NCBI RefSeq assembly: GCF_019219095.1
Contig: NZ_JAHUWH010000012.1
Span: 62,001 to 126,000, forward strand
Source of the DNA: Acidovorax sp. sic0104
GTDB lineage: Bacteria; Pseudomonadota; Gammaproteobacteria; Burkholderiales; Burkholderiaceae_C
DNA: 64,000 nucleotides
Direction of reading: 5' to 3'
Every line of letters starts with the position of its first letter. The stretch's first letter is position 1. Positions 25,012 through 33,369 of this stretch are shown here, one piece after another. The notes under the pieces are model-generated. The model saw only the letters and a list, made by a program, of their open reading frames with translations, ran no database searches and was not told the origin of the DNA. The position numbers were made by a program, and so were the translations under genes.

Positions 25012-27452
25012 CAGGCGGGCTCCAGGGTGTGGGAGGCCCGGGGCACGGCCGATTGCCCCACGGCCCCAGGTGCATCAATGCCAAGTTCGGCCAATGGCGG
25101 CAGGCCCCGCGCCAGCCGCGCGGCGTTGAGCACCACCAGCAGCGAGCTCAGAGCCATGCCCAGCCCGGCCAGCCATGCAGGCATCCAGCCCGCCACTGCC
25201 AGCGGCACACACAGCGCGTTGTAGCCCGCCGCCCACCACAGGTTCTGGCGCACCACGCGCAGGGTGCGGCGCGCCAGCAGCACGGTCTGCGGCACCAATG
25301 CCAGGCTGTCGCCCAGCACCACGAAATCGGCCCGCGACTGCGCAAGGGGCACCGCCCGCCCGAAGGCGAACGACACGTGGGCGCCGGCCAGTACCGGGCC
25401 ATCGTTCAATCCGTCGCCCACCATGGCAACGTGGCGGCCCAGGGACTGCAGCGCCTGCAGCGCTCCGAGCTTGCCCTGCGGCGTGCATTCGCCCAGCGCC
25501 TGCGCAATGCCCGCCTGCTCGGCCACGTGCCGCACGGAGGCAGCGCGGTCGCCCGACAGCAGCTCGACCGCTACGCCTTGCCGCGCCAGGGCACGCACCA
25601 CACCGGCCGCCTCGGGGCGAAGGTCTTCCACCAGATCGAAGCGCGCCAGCACCTGCGGCGCGGCGTTGTCGCACTGCGCGGACAGGACGACCTGGAGCCC
25701 CTCACCCGCCAGGTGCGGCAGCGCCACGCCCGCATGCACGGCCGAGCCCAGGCGCAGCATGCGCGGTGGCTGGCCTTTGGCGTGCAAGGTGGCCGTCAGC
25801 CCCCGGCCAGCCTCTTCCTCGATGGCCTGCACGGCCCACGGGCCAGGCTCGGCCTTGGCGGCGGATGCCGCCGCCACCAGCGCCCGCGATGCCGGGTGCA
25901 TGGACTGGGCGGCCATGGTGGCCGCCAGGCCCAGCACCTGCTCCACCGTCCAGCCCGGGGCAGTGTGCACCGCAGAGAGCGCCATGCCGTCACGGGTGAG
26001 CGTGCCGGTCTTGTCGAACACCAGCGTGTCCACCGCCGCCAAGGCCTCCAGGCCCTGCAGATTGCGCACCAGCACGCCATGGCGCGCCAGGGTGCCCGCC
26101 GCCGTCAGCATGGCCACGGGCGTGGCCAGCGACAGCGCGCAGGGGCAGGTCACGATGAGCACGGCCACACCGACCATGAGTGCGTGGCCCGGGTCCGACG
26201 GCCACCACCACGCCACAGCCAGGCCTGCGGCCAGCAACACCGCCACCAGAAAAGGACGTGCGATGCGGTCAGCCAGTTGCGCCAGGCGCGGCTTCTGCAG
26301 CGAAGCGCTTTCCATCAGTGCCACGATCTGCGCGAAGCGGGTCTGCGCCCCCGTTCCCTCCACCAGCACCTGCACGGGCGACTGCAGGTTGTAGCTGCCC
26401 GCGGTCACCGTGCTGCCCCGTGGGCGTGCCACTGGGGTGGACTCGCCGGTGATCAGCGCCTCGTCGGCGTGGGTGCTGCCTTGCAGGATGCGTCCGTCGG
26501 CCGGAAACGCCTCGCCCGGCAGCACGCGCACCACGTCGCCGGGCACGAGGCGGCGCGTCGCCACACGGGTGAACGTGCCGTCCGCACCGCGCCGCTCCAC
26601 GCTGTCGGGCAGGCGGTTCATCACCGCCTCCAGCGCACCGGCCGTGCGGTCGCGCAGGCGCAGTTCCAGCCAGCGCCCAGTGAGCAGGAAAAACACGAAC
26701 ATCGTGAGCGAGTCGTAGTACACCTCGCGCCCGAAGATGCCTGCGGGGTCGAACGTGCCCGCCGTGCTGACCAGGAAGGTGATGGCCATGCCCAACGCCA
26801 CCGGCAGGTCCATGCTCACGCGGCGCCGGCGCACGTCGTGCAGGGCGCTGGCAAAGAACGGCCCGCAGGAGAACACCACCATGGGCAGGGTGATGACCCA
26901 GGACGCCCAGCGCAGGAGCTGCTCCATCTCGCCAGTCAGGTCGCCTGGCTCGGCCACGTAGGCCGGCCACGCATACATCATCACCTGCATCATGCAAAAG
27001 CCAGCCACAAGCCAGCGCCACAGCGCGCGCCGGCTTTCGCGCTGGCGCTGCTCGCGTGCGAATGCGTCCATGGCAGGCATGGCACGGTAGCCCGCCCTGT
27101 CCACCGCTGCCATCCACTGTGAAGGCCGCGCATGGGCGGGGTGCCATACCACGCGCGCCCTGCGCGTGGCGGCGCTCACGTCGGCCTGCTTCACGCCCGG
27201 CACGGCGCGCAATGCGTCCTCGATGGTCAACGCGCAAGCCGCGCAGTGCATGCCCTCGAGCACCACATGCGACTCCCACGCACAGGTGGCGGGGTCTTGC
27301 GCAGCGCCGCCGCCCTCGGTGCACGGCCGGCCGAAGGCCGACCACTCCTGTGGATCGTCCAGCAACAGCGTCGGCGTTGCAGACACCGCGCTCGTGGCGT
27401 TGGGCGGATGCGCCGGGGATGAAGCCTGCGCATCGGGTCGAAACATTGACAT
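25011..27452 (-). CDS. ccoI: Copper-translocating P-type ATPase of cbb3 assembly (CcoI/FixI)
   Basis: This is an 813-residue P1B-type ATPase. Its heavy-metal-associated domain has GMHCAACALTI near residue 67. Membrane helices, the translocation motif TCPCALSLATPVA, phosphorylation site FDKTGTLTRDG, TGES loop ALITGESTPV and GDGLNDGPVL hinge follow. A short cysteine-containing N-terminal extension (PCTEGGGAAQDPATCAWE) resembles other CcoI proteins. It exports Cu(I) toward the periplasm for the oxidase copper centre. The ATG at 27452 lies inside an FNR-type box; ATG 27446 is the alternative. Confidence 0.94.
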   Translation of the reverse strand: MSMFRPDAQASSPAHPPNATSAVSATPTLLLDDPQEWSAFGRPCTEGGGAAQDPATCAWESHVVLEGMHCAACALTIEDALRAVPGVKQADVSAATRRARVVWHPAHARPSQWMAAVDRAGYRAMPAMDAFAREQRQRESRRALWRWLVAGFCMMQVMMYAWPAYVAEPGDLTGEMEQLLRWASWVITLPMVVFSCGPFFASALHDVRRRRVSMDLPVALGMAITFLVSTAGTFDPAGIFGREVYYDSLTMFVFFLLTGRWLELRLRDRTAGALEAVMNRLPDSVERRGADGTFTRVATRRLVPGDVVRVLPGEAFPADGRILQGSTHADEALITGESTPVARPRGSTVTAGSYNLQSPVQVLVEGTGAQTRFAQIVALMESASLQKPRLAQLADRIARPFLVAVLLAAGLAVAWWWPSDPGHALMVGVAVLIVTCPCALSLATPVAMLTAAGTLARHGVLVRNLQGLEALAAVDTLVFDKTGTLTRDGMALSAVHTAPGWTVEQVLGLAATMAAQSMHPASRALVAAASAAKAEPGPWAVQAIEEEAGRGLTATLHAKGQPPRMLRLGSAVHAGVALPHLAGEGLQVVLSAQCDNAAPQVLARFDLVEDLRPEAAGVVRALARQGVAVELLSGDRAASVRHVAEQAGIAQALGECTPQGKLGALQALQSLGRHVAMVGDGLNDGPVLAGAHVSFAFGRAVPLAQSRADFVVLGDSLALVPQTVLLARRTLRVVRQNLWWAAGYNALCVPLAVAGWMPAWLAGLGMALSSLLVVLNAARLARGLPPLAELGIDAPGAVGQSAVPRASHTLEPA

Positions 27453-27459
27453 GGTTCAA
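27446..27459. promoter_or_regulatory. FNR-like box overlapping the ccoI start codon
   Basis: TTGACATGGTTCAA matches TTGAT-N4-ATCAA at eight of ten positions. It covers the proposed ccoI initiation codon and is centred 41 bp from the second box at 27487. Confidence 0.55.
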
Positions 27460-27486
27460 GCCTATCGCCCGGGTCCGACAGGCACA

Positions 27487-27500
27487 TTGACCTGGATCAA
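27487..27500. promoter_or_regulatory. FNR-type box for the usp promoter
   Basis: TTGACCTGGATCAA matches the consensus at nine of ten positions. A TAAGCT -10 candidate at 27522-27527 would place the transcription start near 27534, with the box centred at about -41, the class II activation position. It could also serve the divergent ccoI gene. Confidence 0.8.
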
Positions 27501-27553
27501 GCCCCGGAACATGATTCATCCTAAGCTCATTGCATCACTTCGAGGAGCCTTTT

Positions 27554-27997
27554 ATGTACAAACGCATCCTGATCGCCACCGATGGGTCGCCACTGTCGAA
27601 CAAGGCGGTGGACCATGGCCTGGCCCTGGCTGCACTGTCGGGCGCTACCGTAATCGCCCTCAAGGTGGTGCCCCGCTACCCGCGCAGCTATTTCGAGGGC
27701 GGCGTGCCGGTGGACCTGAACGACGCCAAGCGGATCGAAGCGCAATGGGCATCTGCCGCCCAGGTGATGGTGGATCGTGTGAAGGCCGAGGGCGGCGCCC
27801 AGGGCGTCACCGTCAAGCCGGTGGTTGCCAAATCCGACCTGGTGGCAGAAGCCGTGATTTCCGCCGCCAAGAAGCACAAGTGCGAGCTGATCGTGATGGC
27901 CTCGCACGGCCGCAAGGGAATCAAGCGCCTGCTGCTGGGCAGCGAGACCCAGCACGTGCTGACGCATTCGCACATCCCTGTGCTGGTGCTGCGCTGA
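27554..27997 (+). CDS. Universal stress protein (UspA family)
   Basis: This 147-residue single-domain Usp has an N-terminal strand RILIATDGSPLSNKAVDHGL. The nucleotide-binding loop reads MASHGRKGIKRLLLGSETQH, with the usual first glycine replaced by alanine but the G-x9-GS part intact. The ATG at 27554 has a GAGGAG site at 27542-27547. The FNR-type promoter suggests induction in low oxygen, as for Usp proteins in other FNR/Anr regulons. Confidence 0.92.
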   Translation: MYKRILIATDGSPLSNKAVDHGLALAALSGATVIALKVVPRYPRSYFEGGVPVDLNDAKRIEAQWASAAQVMVDRVKAEGGAQGVTVKPVVAKSDLVAEAVISAAKKHKCELIVMASHGRKGIKRLLLGSETQHVLTHSHIPVLVLR

Positions 27998-28008
27998 AGG
28001 CAGCTGGC

Positions 28009-28033
28009 AGCCCGGCTCACGGGCCGGGCTTTG
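28009..28033. terminator. Hairpin between usp and matB
   Basis: An 8-bp stem, AGCCCGGC tcacgg GCCGGGCT, is followed by a short tt tail. It lies between two convergent genes. The tail is weak, so termination strength is uncertain. Confidence 0.55.
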
Positions 28034-28051
28034 CGGACAAGGAACCGAGGG

Positions 28052-29605
28052 TCAGGCGAACAAGCCCTTGTGCTGGTCGCGCAGCAGGTTTTTCTGAACC
28101 TTGCCCATGGTGTTGCGCGGCAGCTCGGTGGCGACGAAGCAGCGCTTGGGGATCTTGAAGTTGGCCAGCTGTGTCTTGAGCTTGGCCACGATGGCGTCTC
28201 CGTCGAGCTGCGCACCGGGTTTGGCAATCACCACCGCCACGCCGACTTCACCGAAGTCCGGGTGGGGCACGCCCACCAGGGCGCTCTCGGCCACGCCGGG
28301 CATGTCGTTGATGTAGCCCTCGATCTCCGCGGGGTAGACGTTGTAGCCGCCGCTGATGATCAGGTCCTTGCTGCGGCCCACGATGCTGATGTAGTCGCGC
28401 TCATCGACCTTGCCCACGTCGCCGGTCTTGAACCAGCCGTCGGCAGTGAACTCTTCGGCCGTCTTCTCTGGCATGCGCCAGTAGCCTTTGAACACGTTGG
28501 GGCCTTTCACTTGAATGGCGCCGATCTCGCCCACGGGCAGCGGCTTGTTGGCGTCATCCACCACGCGCAGGCCCACGCCGGGCAGCGCAAAGCCCACGGT
28601 GGCGCCGCGCCGCTCGGTCTGCCCGCCATGGCGTGCATCGGCCGCATAGGGGTTGGACGTGAGCATGATGGTCTCGCTCATGCCGTAGCGCTCCAGGATG
28701 GTGTGGCCGGTGCGCTGCTGCCATTCGTTGAAGGTCTCGATGAGCAGCGGCGCGGAGCCCGCGACGAACAGGCGCATGTTCTTGGCAGCGTCCCGGGTCA
28801 GGCCCGGCTCGGCCAGCAAGCGCACGTACAGCGTGGGCACGCCCATGAAGACGGTGGCGCGGCGCATGGCGGCCAGCACCGCCCTGGGGTCGAACTTGGC
28901 GAACCAGATCATCTTGCTGCCGTTGATGAGCGCACCGTGGATGGCCACGAACAGGCCGTGCACGTGGAAGATCGGCAGTGCGTGGATGAGCACGTCCCCG
29001 CTCTTCCAGCCCCAGTAGTCCTTGAGCACCTGCGCATTGGACAACAGGTTGCCGTGGGTGAGCATCGCGCCCTTGCTACGGCCCGTGGTGCCGCTGGTGT
29101 ACAGGATGGCGGCCAGATCGTCGGCCGACTTGTTCACCGGCGTGTGCGCATCGCTGTGCTGCGCGGCGCGCTCCAGCAGACTGCCCGTGCGGTCGTCGCC
29201 GAGTGTGAACACATGGCCTGTGCCCTGGGTGAACGCGATCTTGCTGACCCAGCCGAAGTTGCCGGGTGTGCAGACCACCACGGCAGGCTCGGCATTGCCG
29301 ATGAAGTATTCGATCTCAGCGCTCTGGTAGGCAGTGTTGAGCGGCAGGAACACGTAGCCCGCGCGCAGCGTGGCGAGGTACAGCAGCATGGCCTCGACCG
29401 ATTTTTCGACCTGCACGGCCACGCGGCTGCCCTCGGGCAGCTTCAGCGATGCGAGCAGGTTGGCAATGCGGGCGCTCGCGCGCTCCAGGTCGTCCCAGCT
29501 GTAGACCAGCTCGGTGCCGTCCGGCGCCGTGGTTTCCACGGCGGCGCTGGCAAGGTCGGAGGGAAAGGCGGCGCGCAGCGCGCAGAAAAGGTTGTTTTGG
29601 CTCAT
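28052..29605 (-). CDS. matB: Malonyl-CoA synthase
   Basis: This 517-residue ANL-family ligase activates malonate to malonyl-CoA with ATP. It has the AMP-binding loop ILYTSGTTGRSKGAMLTHGN, LPIFHVHGLFVAIHGALING, ERYGMSETIMLTSNPY and the C-terminal hinge GRSKDLIISGGYNVYP. The catalytic lysine lies in RNTMGKVQKNLLR. MatB rather than a general fatty acyl ligase is inferred from the MatB-type FHVHGLF and GMSET sequences and from matA and matR in the same cluster. Confidence 0.92.
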   Translation of the reverse strand: MSQNNLFCALRAAFPSDLASAAVETTAPDGTELVYSWDDLERASARIANLLASLKLPEGSRVAVQVEKSVEAMLLYLATLRAGYVFLPLNTAYQSAEIEYFIGNAEPAVVVCTPGNFGWVSKIAFTQGTGHVFTLGDDRTGSLLERAAQHSDAHTPVNKSADDLAAILYTSGTTGRSKGAMLTHGNLLSNAQVLKDYWGWKSGDVLIHALPIFHVHGLFVAIHGALINGSKMIWFAKFDPRAVLAAMRRATVFMGVPTLYVRLLAEPGLTRDAAKNMRLFVAGSAPLLIETFNEWQQRTGHTILERYGMSETIMLTSNPYAADARHGGQTERRGATVGFALPGVGLRVVDDANKPLPVGEIGAIQVKGPNVFKGYWRMPEKTAEEFTADGWFKTGDVGKVDERDYISIVGRSKDLIISGGYNVYPAEIEGYINDMPGVAESALVGVPHPDFGEVGVAVVIAKPGAQLDGDAIVAKLKTQLANFKIPKRCFVATELPRNTMGKVQKNLLRDQHKGLFA

Positions 29606-29680
29606 GGCAGTCTGTCAGGCTGGTTGATCGTTTTGGGTTCGGTCAGAAATCAGGGGAAAGCGCATGCCATCCGGTGGCAT

Positions 29681-30511
29681 TCAGAACGCTGGCGGACGCT
29701 TTTCCAGAAAGGCGGTGATCCCCTCCCGGTGTTCGGAACTGTCGGCATAGGCATACGGGCCGGGCAAGCCATTCACTATTTTTTCGATAGCTGATGGCGC
29801 TTGTCCATCATGCGGTAGCGGTACTTTCAATGCCCGAAACGTCTGTTTGTTCATGCGCGCGGCGAGGGGTGCCAGGGCGGCAACGCGCACCGCACTGGCC
29901 AGGGCCTCGGCGGCTACCGTGTCATCGGCCACCACGCGGCTCAGAAAGCCGCGCGCGAGCATGTCGGCAGCACCGAAGGTGGCGGCCTCCAGGAGCATCT
30001 GGCGCGCCGTCACATCGCCCACCGCCCCGGCGACCAACTGCGCCTCGCGCGGGGCCATCGGAAAGCCCAGCTTGGCAATCGGCGCCCCGAAGCGCGCGGC
30101 CTGGCCGGCGAAGCGGATGTCGCAGCAGGCGGCGATCTCCACCCCCGCCCCCATGCACGCCCCGTCGATGCGCGCCACGATGGGCACGTCGCATGCCAGC
30201 ATGGCGGCCAGCCCGCCCCAGACATCGTTCTCATGGAAGTCGCGCAAGGCAGCGGTATCGAAGCGGAACGCCGGGTACTCGGAGATATCGCCCCCCGCGC
30301 AAAACGCCCCGCCCTCCCCTGCGATGAGCACGCAGCGCACGCCGGTGTCGCCTGCTTCGGTCCGTTGCTGGATGCCCTCAAACACGTCGCGCAACTGCCG
30401 CCACATGGCGCGCGACATCGCATTGAGGCGACCGGTGTGCCGCAGCGTGACCTGCACCACACCCTGCGCATCCGCATCGGCCAAAACTACTTCACCCGCC
30501 ATACATCGCAT
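29681..30511 (-). CDS. Enoyl-CoA hydratase/isomerase family protein
   Basis: This 276-residue crotonase-fold protein has the oxyanion-hole segments AGEGGAFCAGGDISEYPAF and RIDGACMGAGVEIAACCDIR. The two glutamates typical of hydratases are not clearly conserved, so the reaction is uncertain. It sits between matB and the TctC gene in the malonate cluster. An AT-rich dispersed repeat (29773-29832) is embedded near the C-terminus and encodes LKVPLPHDGQAPSAIEKIV in frame. ATG 30502 is a possible alternative start. Confidence 0.85.
   Translation of the reverse strand: MRCMAGEVVLADADAQGVVQVTLRHTGRLNAMSRAMWRQLRDVFEGIQQRTEAGDTGVRCVLIAGEGGAFCAGGDISEYPAFRFDTAALRDFHENDVWGGLAAMLACDVPIVARIDGACMGAGVEIAACCDIRFAGQAARFGAPIAKLGFPMAPREAQLVAGAVGDVTARQMLLEAATFGAADMLARGFLSRVVADDTVAAEALASAVRVAALAPLAARMNKQTFRALKVPLPHDGQAPSAIEKIVNGLPGPYAYADSSEHREGITAFLEKRPPAF
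29773..29832 (+). repeat. ~60-nt dispersed AT-rich repeat, copy D (inside the hydratase gene)
   Basis: The tract has the block order ctatttttt, atagct, gcgctt, ccatca, gcgg, ag and ctttcaatgc shared with the other five copies. It lies in the coding sequence of the hydratase gene and is translated in the same frame as the cobU copy. Confidence 0.75.
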
Positions 30512-30561
30512 CCATTTACTTCATACCGCCAGCAAACACCCCTCGTGACGCGGCGCCATCG

Positions 30562-30642
30562 CGAGCGCCACCGTGGAACCGGCTTCGCCGGACCACGGGT
30601 GGCGTCCCCCTTCAGGGGGAAGGCGCGCAGCGCCACAGGGGG
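30562..30642. repeat. REP-like double hairpin between tctC-type gene and hydratase gene
   Basis: Two adjacent stem-loops are seen. One is built from ccaccgtgg / ccacgggtgg around a CCGG cttcg CCGG core. The other is TCCCCCTT ca GGGGGAAGG followed by gcgc/cgcc. They fill the space between two same-strand genes and resemble repetitive extragenic palindromes. They may end or stabilise the upstream message. Confidence 0.6.
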
Positions 30643-31668
30643 CTAGTCAAGCTTCGCGCCAGAGGCCTTCACCACCGCAGCCCAGCGCTTGACCTCGCTG
30701 CTGACCATCGCAGCAAACTGCTGCTGCGACAGGCCACCGTAGTCTGCACCGTTGTTCGCCCAGATGGTTTTCAACTCGTCGGCCGTGCCCAGCTTGCGCA
30801 CCTCGTCCACGATGCGCGCCTGCAGGTCGACAGGCGTGCCCTTGGGCGCCCACAGGCCGTACCAGGTGGTCACGGTGTAGTCGGGCAGGCCCACCTCGGC
30901 CGCGCAGGGCACGTCGGGGAAGGCGGGGTTGCGCTTGCCGCCCGAGACCATGAGCGCCTTCACGCGGCCGCCCTTGATGTGGTTGGCCGAGGAGCCCAGG
31001 CCGTCGAACATCATGTCCACCTGTCCGCCGATCAGGTCCTGCAGCGCGGGGCCTGCGCCACGGTACGGGATGTGCGTGATGAAGGTATTGGTCTGCTGCT
31101 TGAACAGCTCGCCCGCCAGGTGGTGCGAGGTGCCCGCGCCCGCGGAGCCATAGTTGAGCTTGGCGGGGTTGCGCTTGACATAGTCCATGAACTGCTGGAA
31201 GTTGCTCACCGGCACGTTCTTGGGGTTGACGACCAGCACCTGCGGCACGTTGGCCAGCAGGAACAGCGGGACGAAGTCTTTCTCGATGTCGTAGTCGAGC
31301 TTGGGGTACATCGACGGCGCGATGGCATGGTGCACGGCGCCCATGAAGAGCGTATAGCCATCCGGCGCGCCCTTGGCGGCAAAGCTGGCCCCCACGGTGC
31401 CGCCCGCGCCGCCGCGGTTGTCGATCACCAGCGTCTTGCCCGTGGCCTTGGCGAACTGGGCCGCCAGAGGCCGCGCGAACGCGTCGGTGCCACCGCCGGC
31501 CGGGAACGGCACCACCAGGTTCACGGGCTTGGTGGGCCAGGCGGAGGCCTGCGCAAAGCTCCTGCCGGCACCGGTCAGGCCCAGGCCCGCAGCGGCGGCG
31601 CCTGCCAGCAGGCTGCGGCGCTGCACGTTCACCGCTCGGGCCTCGATTCGCTTGTTGTGGTCTGTCAT
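30643..31668 (-). CDS. Tripartite tricarboxylate transporter (TctC-family) substrate-binding protein
   Basis: This 341-residue periplasmic protein has a long signal peptide with twin arginines (VQRRSLLAGAAAAGLGLTG). The Bug/TctC hallmarks WPTKPVNLVVPFPAGGGTDAFARP, VIDNRGGAGG, GYTLFMGAVHHAIAPSMY and FPDVPCAAEVGLPDYTVTTWYG follow. These proteins bind carboxylates for uptake. Location between matB and matA suggests malonate as ligand. The TctA and TctB membrane partners are not in the cluster, a common situation in Burkholderiales with many orphan Bug proteins. Confidence 0.9.
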   Translation of the reverse strand: MTDHNKRIEARAVNVQRRSLLAGAAAAGLGLTGAGRSFAQASAWPTKPVNLVVPFPAGGGTDAFARPLAAQFAKATGKTLVIDNRGGAGGTVGASFAAKGAPDGYTLFMGAVHHAIAPSMYPKLDYDIEKDFVPLFLLANVPQVLVVNPKNVPVSNFQQFMDYVKRNPAKLNYGSAGAGTSHHLAGELFKQQTNTFITHIPYRGAGPALQDLIGGQVDMMFDGLGSSANHIKGGRVKALMVSGGKRNPAFPDVPCAAEVGLPDYTVTTWYGLWAPKGTPVDLQARIVDEVRKLGTADELKTIWANNGADYGGLSQQQFAAMVSSEVKRWAAVVKASGAKLD

Positions 31669-31866
31669 TTCCTTGTCTCCTGTCGTCGTTGTAAAAATGG
31701 AAAAACGAAAAAACCGTCACCAGGCGCGCCGTGGGTGCTGCGGCCACAGACCTGGCTGGCCTGCACTTCTACCAGAAAGTAACCGTGCCGCGCGGCACGG
31801 CGAATTCAGGCAAGTGCTCAGTCCATCCAGGCGGGCGCGCAAGCCCCGCGTTGTCGACGCCTGGGG

Positions 31867-33369
31867 TCAGCTGCGGCACAGCGTGTCGATGTCCCCCGAC
31901 ACCGGCACCTTGCCCTGCGCGAGCAAGCTGCGATGCTTGTCGATGCGCTTCAAGTCGTACAGGTAATTGACCATCAACCCGTACGATTGTTTGACCCCCT
32001 TGGTGGACGGATCACCAGCCCAGTTGAGCCGCTCCACCCGCGCACCGTTGCCCAGGTGGAAACGTGCCACCGGGTCCACGGGCTTGCCTTCCAGCAACTC
32101 GCGTCCCAGGTAGTGCGCGGCGCATTCAAGCAGCATCTGGCGCACGGGCGACTTGGCGTCCAGCTCCAGCGCCTTGTCGATGGCCGCCAGCAAGTGCGTG
32201 GGCTGCGGCGGCTCGAAGCCCACCGCACGGCCCAGTTCGCTGCGGCGCTTGTCGTCCAGGCGCTCCAGCATTGCGCCTGCATGCTTGCCCAGCCAGGCGC
32301 GAAAGCCGGGGATGGGCGACAGCGTGGCAAAGGTGCGCAGGCGCGGGAACTCGGCGTTCAGCGTCTCCACCACGTGCTTGATGAGCGAGTCGCCGAAGCT
32401 CACACCCCGCAGGCCCGTCTGCGTGTTGCTGATCGAATAGAAGATGGCCGTGGTGGCGCGCGTGATGTCCGCAGGCGCGGCTGCCTCGTCCAGCAGCGGC
32501 GTGATGCTGGACGACATCTTGTCCAAGAGCGCCACCTCCACGAAGATGAGTGGCTCGTCCGGCAGGCGGGGGTGGAAGAAGCCGTAGCAGCGACGGTCGC
32601 TGTCCAGCCGGTTCTTCAGGTCCGCCCAGCTGCGGATGTCGTGCACGGCTTCGTACTTGATGAGCTTTTCGAGCAGCGACGCGGGCGAGTCCCACGACAG
32701 GCGGCGCAGTTGCAGGAAGGCCACGTCGAACCAGGTGGAGAACAGATGCTCCAGTTCGGCGTCGAGCGCGAGCAGTCGCTTGTCGGCCTTGAGCAGCGGC
32801 AGAAGTTCGGCCCGCATGTCCACCAGGAAGCGCATGCCTTCAGGAAACACCGCAAAGCGCTGCAGCAGACGCGTGCGGGGCGACACCAGCGCGCGGCGCA
32901 GGCTGATCTCTGCCTGGCCCTCCTCGGCCGTGCCGGCCGCTGCCTCGTAGCGCTGACGGGCCGACTTGAAGCGCGTGGCGTCGGGCGCGAACTGCTCGCA
33001 CATCAGCAGCCACATGTCGCGGCGCTCTTCCAGCTCGGCCTTGGCATACCACTCGGCCACGGCCTGGGCGCGGCGCCCGCCTTCGATCTCGCTCACCTGC
33101 GGGGCGATGACTTCCTGCAGGTCGGCCAGCAGGCGGCGCAGCGCGCGTGGCGACAGGGACTCCTGCCCGCGCCGCAGCGTGGCCTGCAGCCGCTCGTGCG
33201 TGGAGCGCGGCGGCACGACCTTGGCGACCACGTCGGTCACGGTCTTGTCGATCGCGGACTTGGCCGTGGTCTTGTCGGCAGCCTTCTCAGCGGCCTTGCC
33301 AGCCGCAGGGGCCGTCGTGCGCAGGCGCGAGACGCTGCGCGCAATCCATTCAGGGGTGGTATTCATCAT
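31867..33369 (-). CDS. matA: Malonyl-CoA decarboxylase
   Basis: This 500-residue enzyme converts malonyl-CoA to acetyl-CoA and CO2. The N-terminal helical domain (LRRLLADLQEVIAPQVSEIE) is followed by the catalytic acyltransferase-like domain. That domain has FFHPRLPDEPLIFVEVALLD, SISNTQTGLRGVSFGDSLIK, LSPIPGFRAWLGKHA and RFHLGNGARVERLNWAGDPS, all typical. A lysine- and alanine-rich N-terminal stretch is extra. The start overlaps the matR stop by 4 nt, so regulator and enzyme are coupled. Confidence 0.94.
   Translation of the reverse strand: MMNTTPEWIARSVSRLRTTAPAAGKAAEKAADKTTAKSAIDKTVTDVVAKVVPPRSTHERLQATLRRGQESLSPRALRRLLADLQEVIAPQVSEIEGGRRAQAVAEWYAKAELEERRDMWLLMCEQFAPDATRFKSARQRYEAAAGTAEEGQAEISLRRALVSPRTRLLQRFAVFPEGMRFLVDMRAELLPLLKADKRLLALDAELEHLFSTWFDVAFLQLRRLSWDSPASLLEKLIKYEAVHDIRSWADLKNRLDSDRRCYGFFHPRLPDEPLIFVEVALLDKMSSSITPLLDEAAAPADITRATTAIFYSISNTQTGLRGVSFGDSLIKHVVETLNAEFPRLRTFATLSPIPGFRAWLGKHAGAMLERLDDKRRSELGRAVGFEPPQPTHLLAAIDKALELDAKSPVRQMLLECAAHYLGRELLEGKPVDPVARFHLGNGARVERLNWAGDPSTKGVKQSYGLMVNYLYDLKRIDKHRSLLAQGKVPVSGDIDTLCRS

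Noticed and set aside
23376..27122. A 1248-codon open frame on the plus strand opposite ccoN, ccoS and ccoI
   Set aside because: It is a composition artefact of high-GC third positions antisense to well-conserved genes. The translation is His/Arg/Gln-rich with no domain, and it runs through the real ccoS and FNR-box region.
31200..31260. tRNA or other small RNA genes anywhere in the window
   Set aside because: I looked for cloverleaf arms and T-loop motifs across the sequence and found no consistent set; GTTCAA-like hits belong to coding regions or FNR boxes. A covariance-model search would be decisive.
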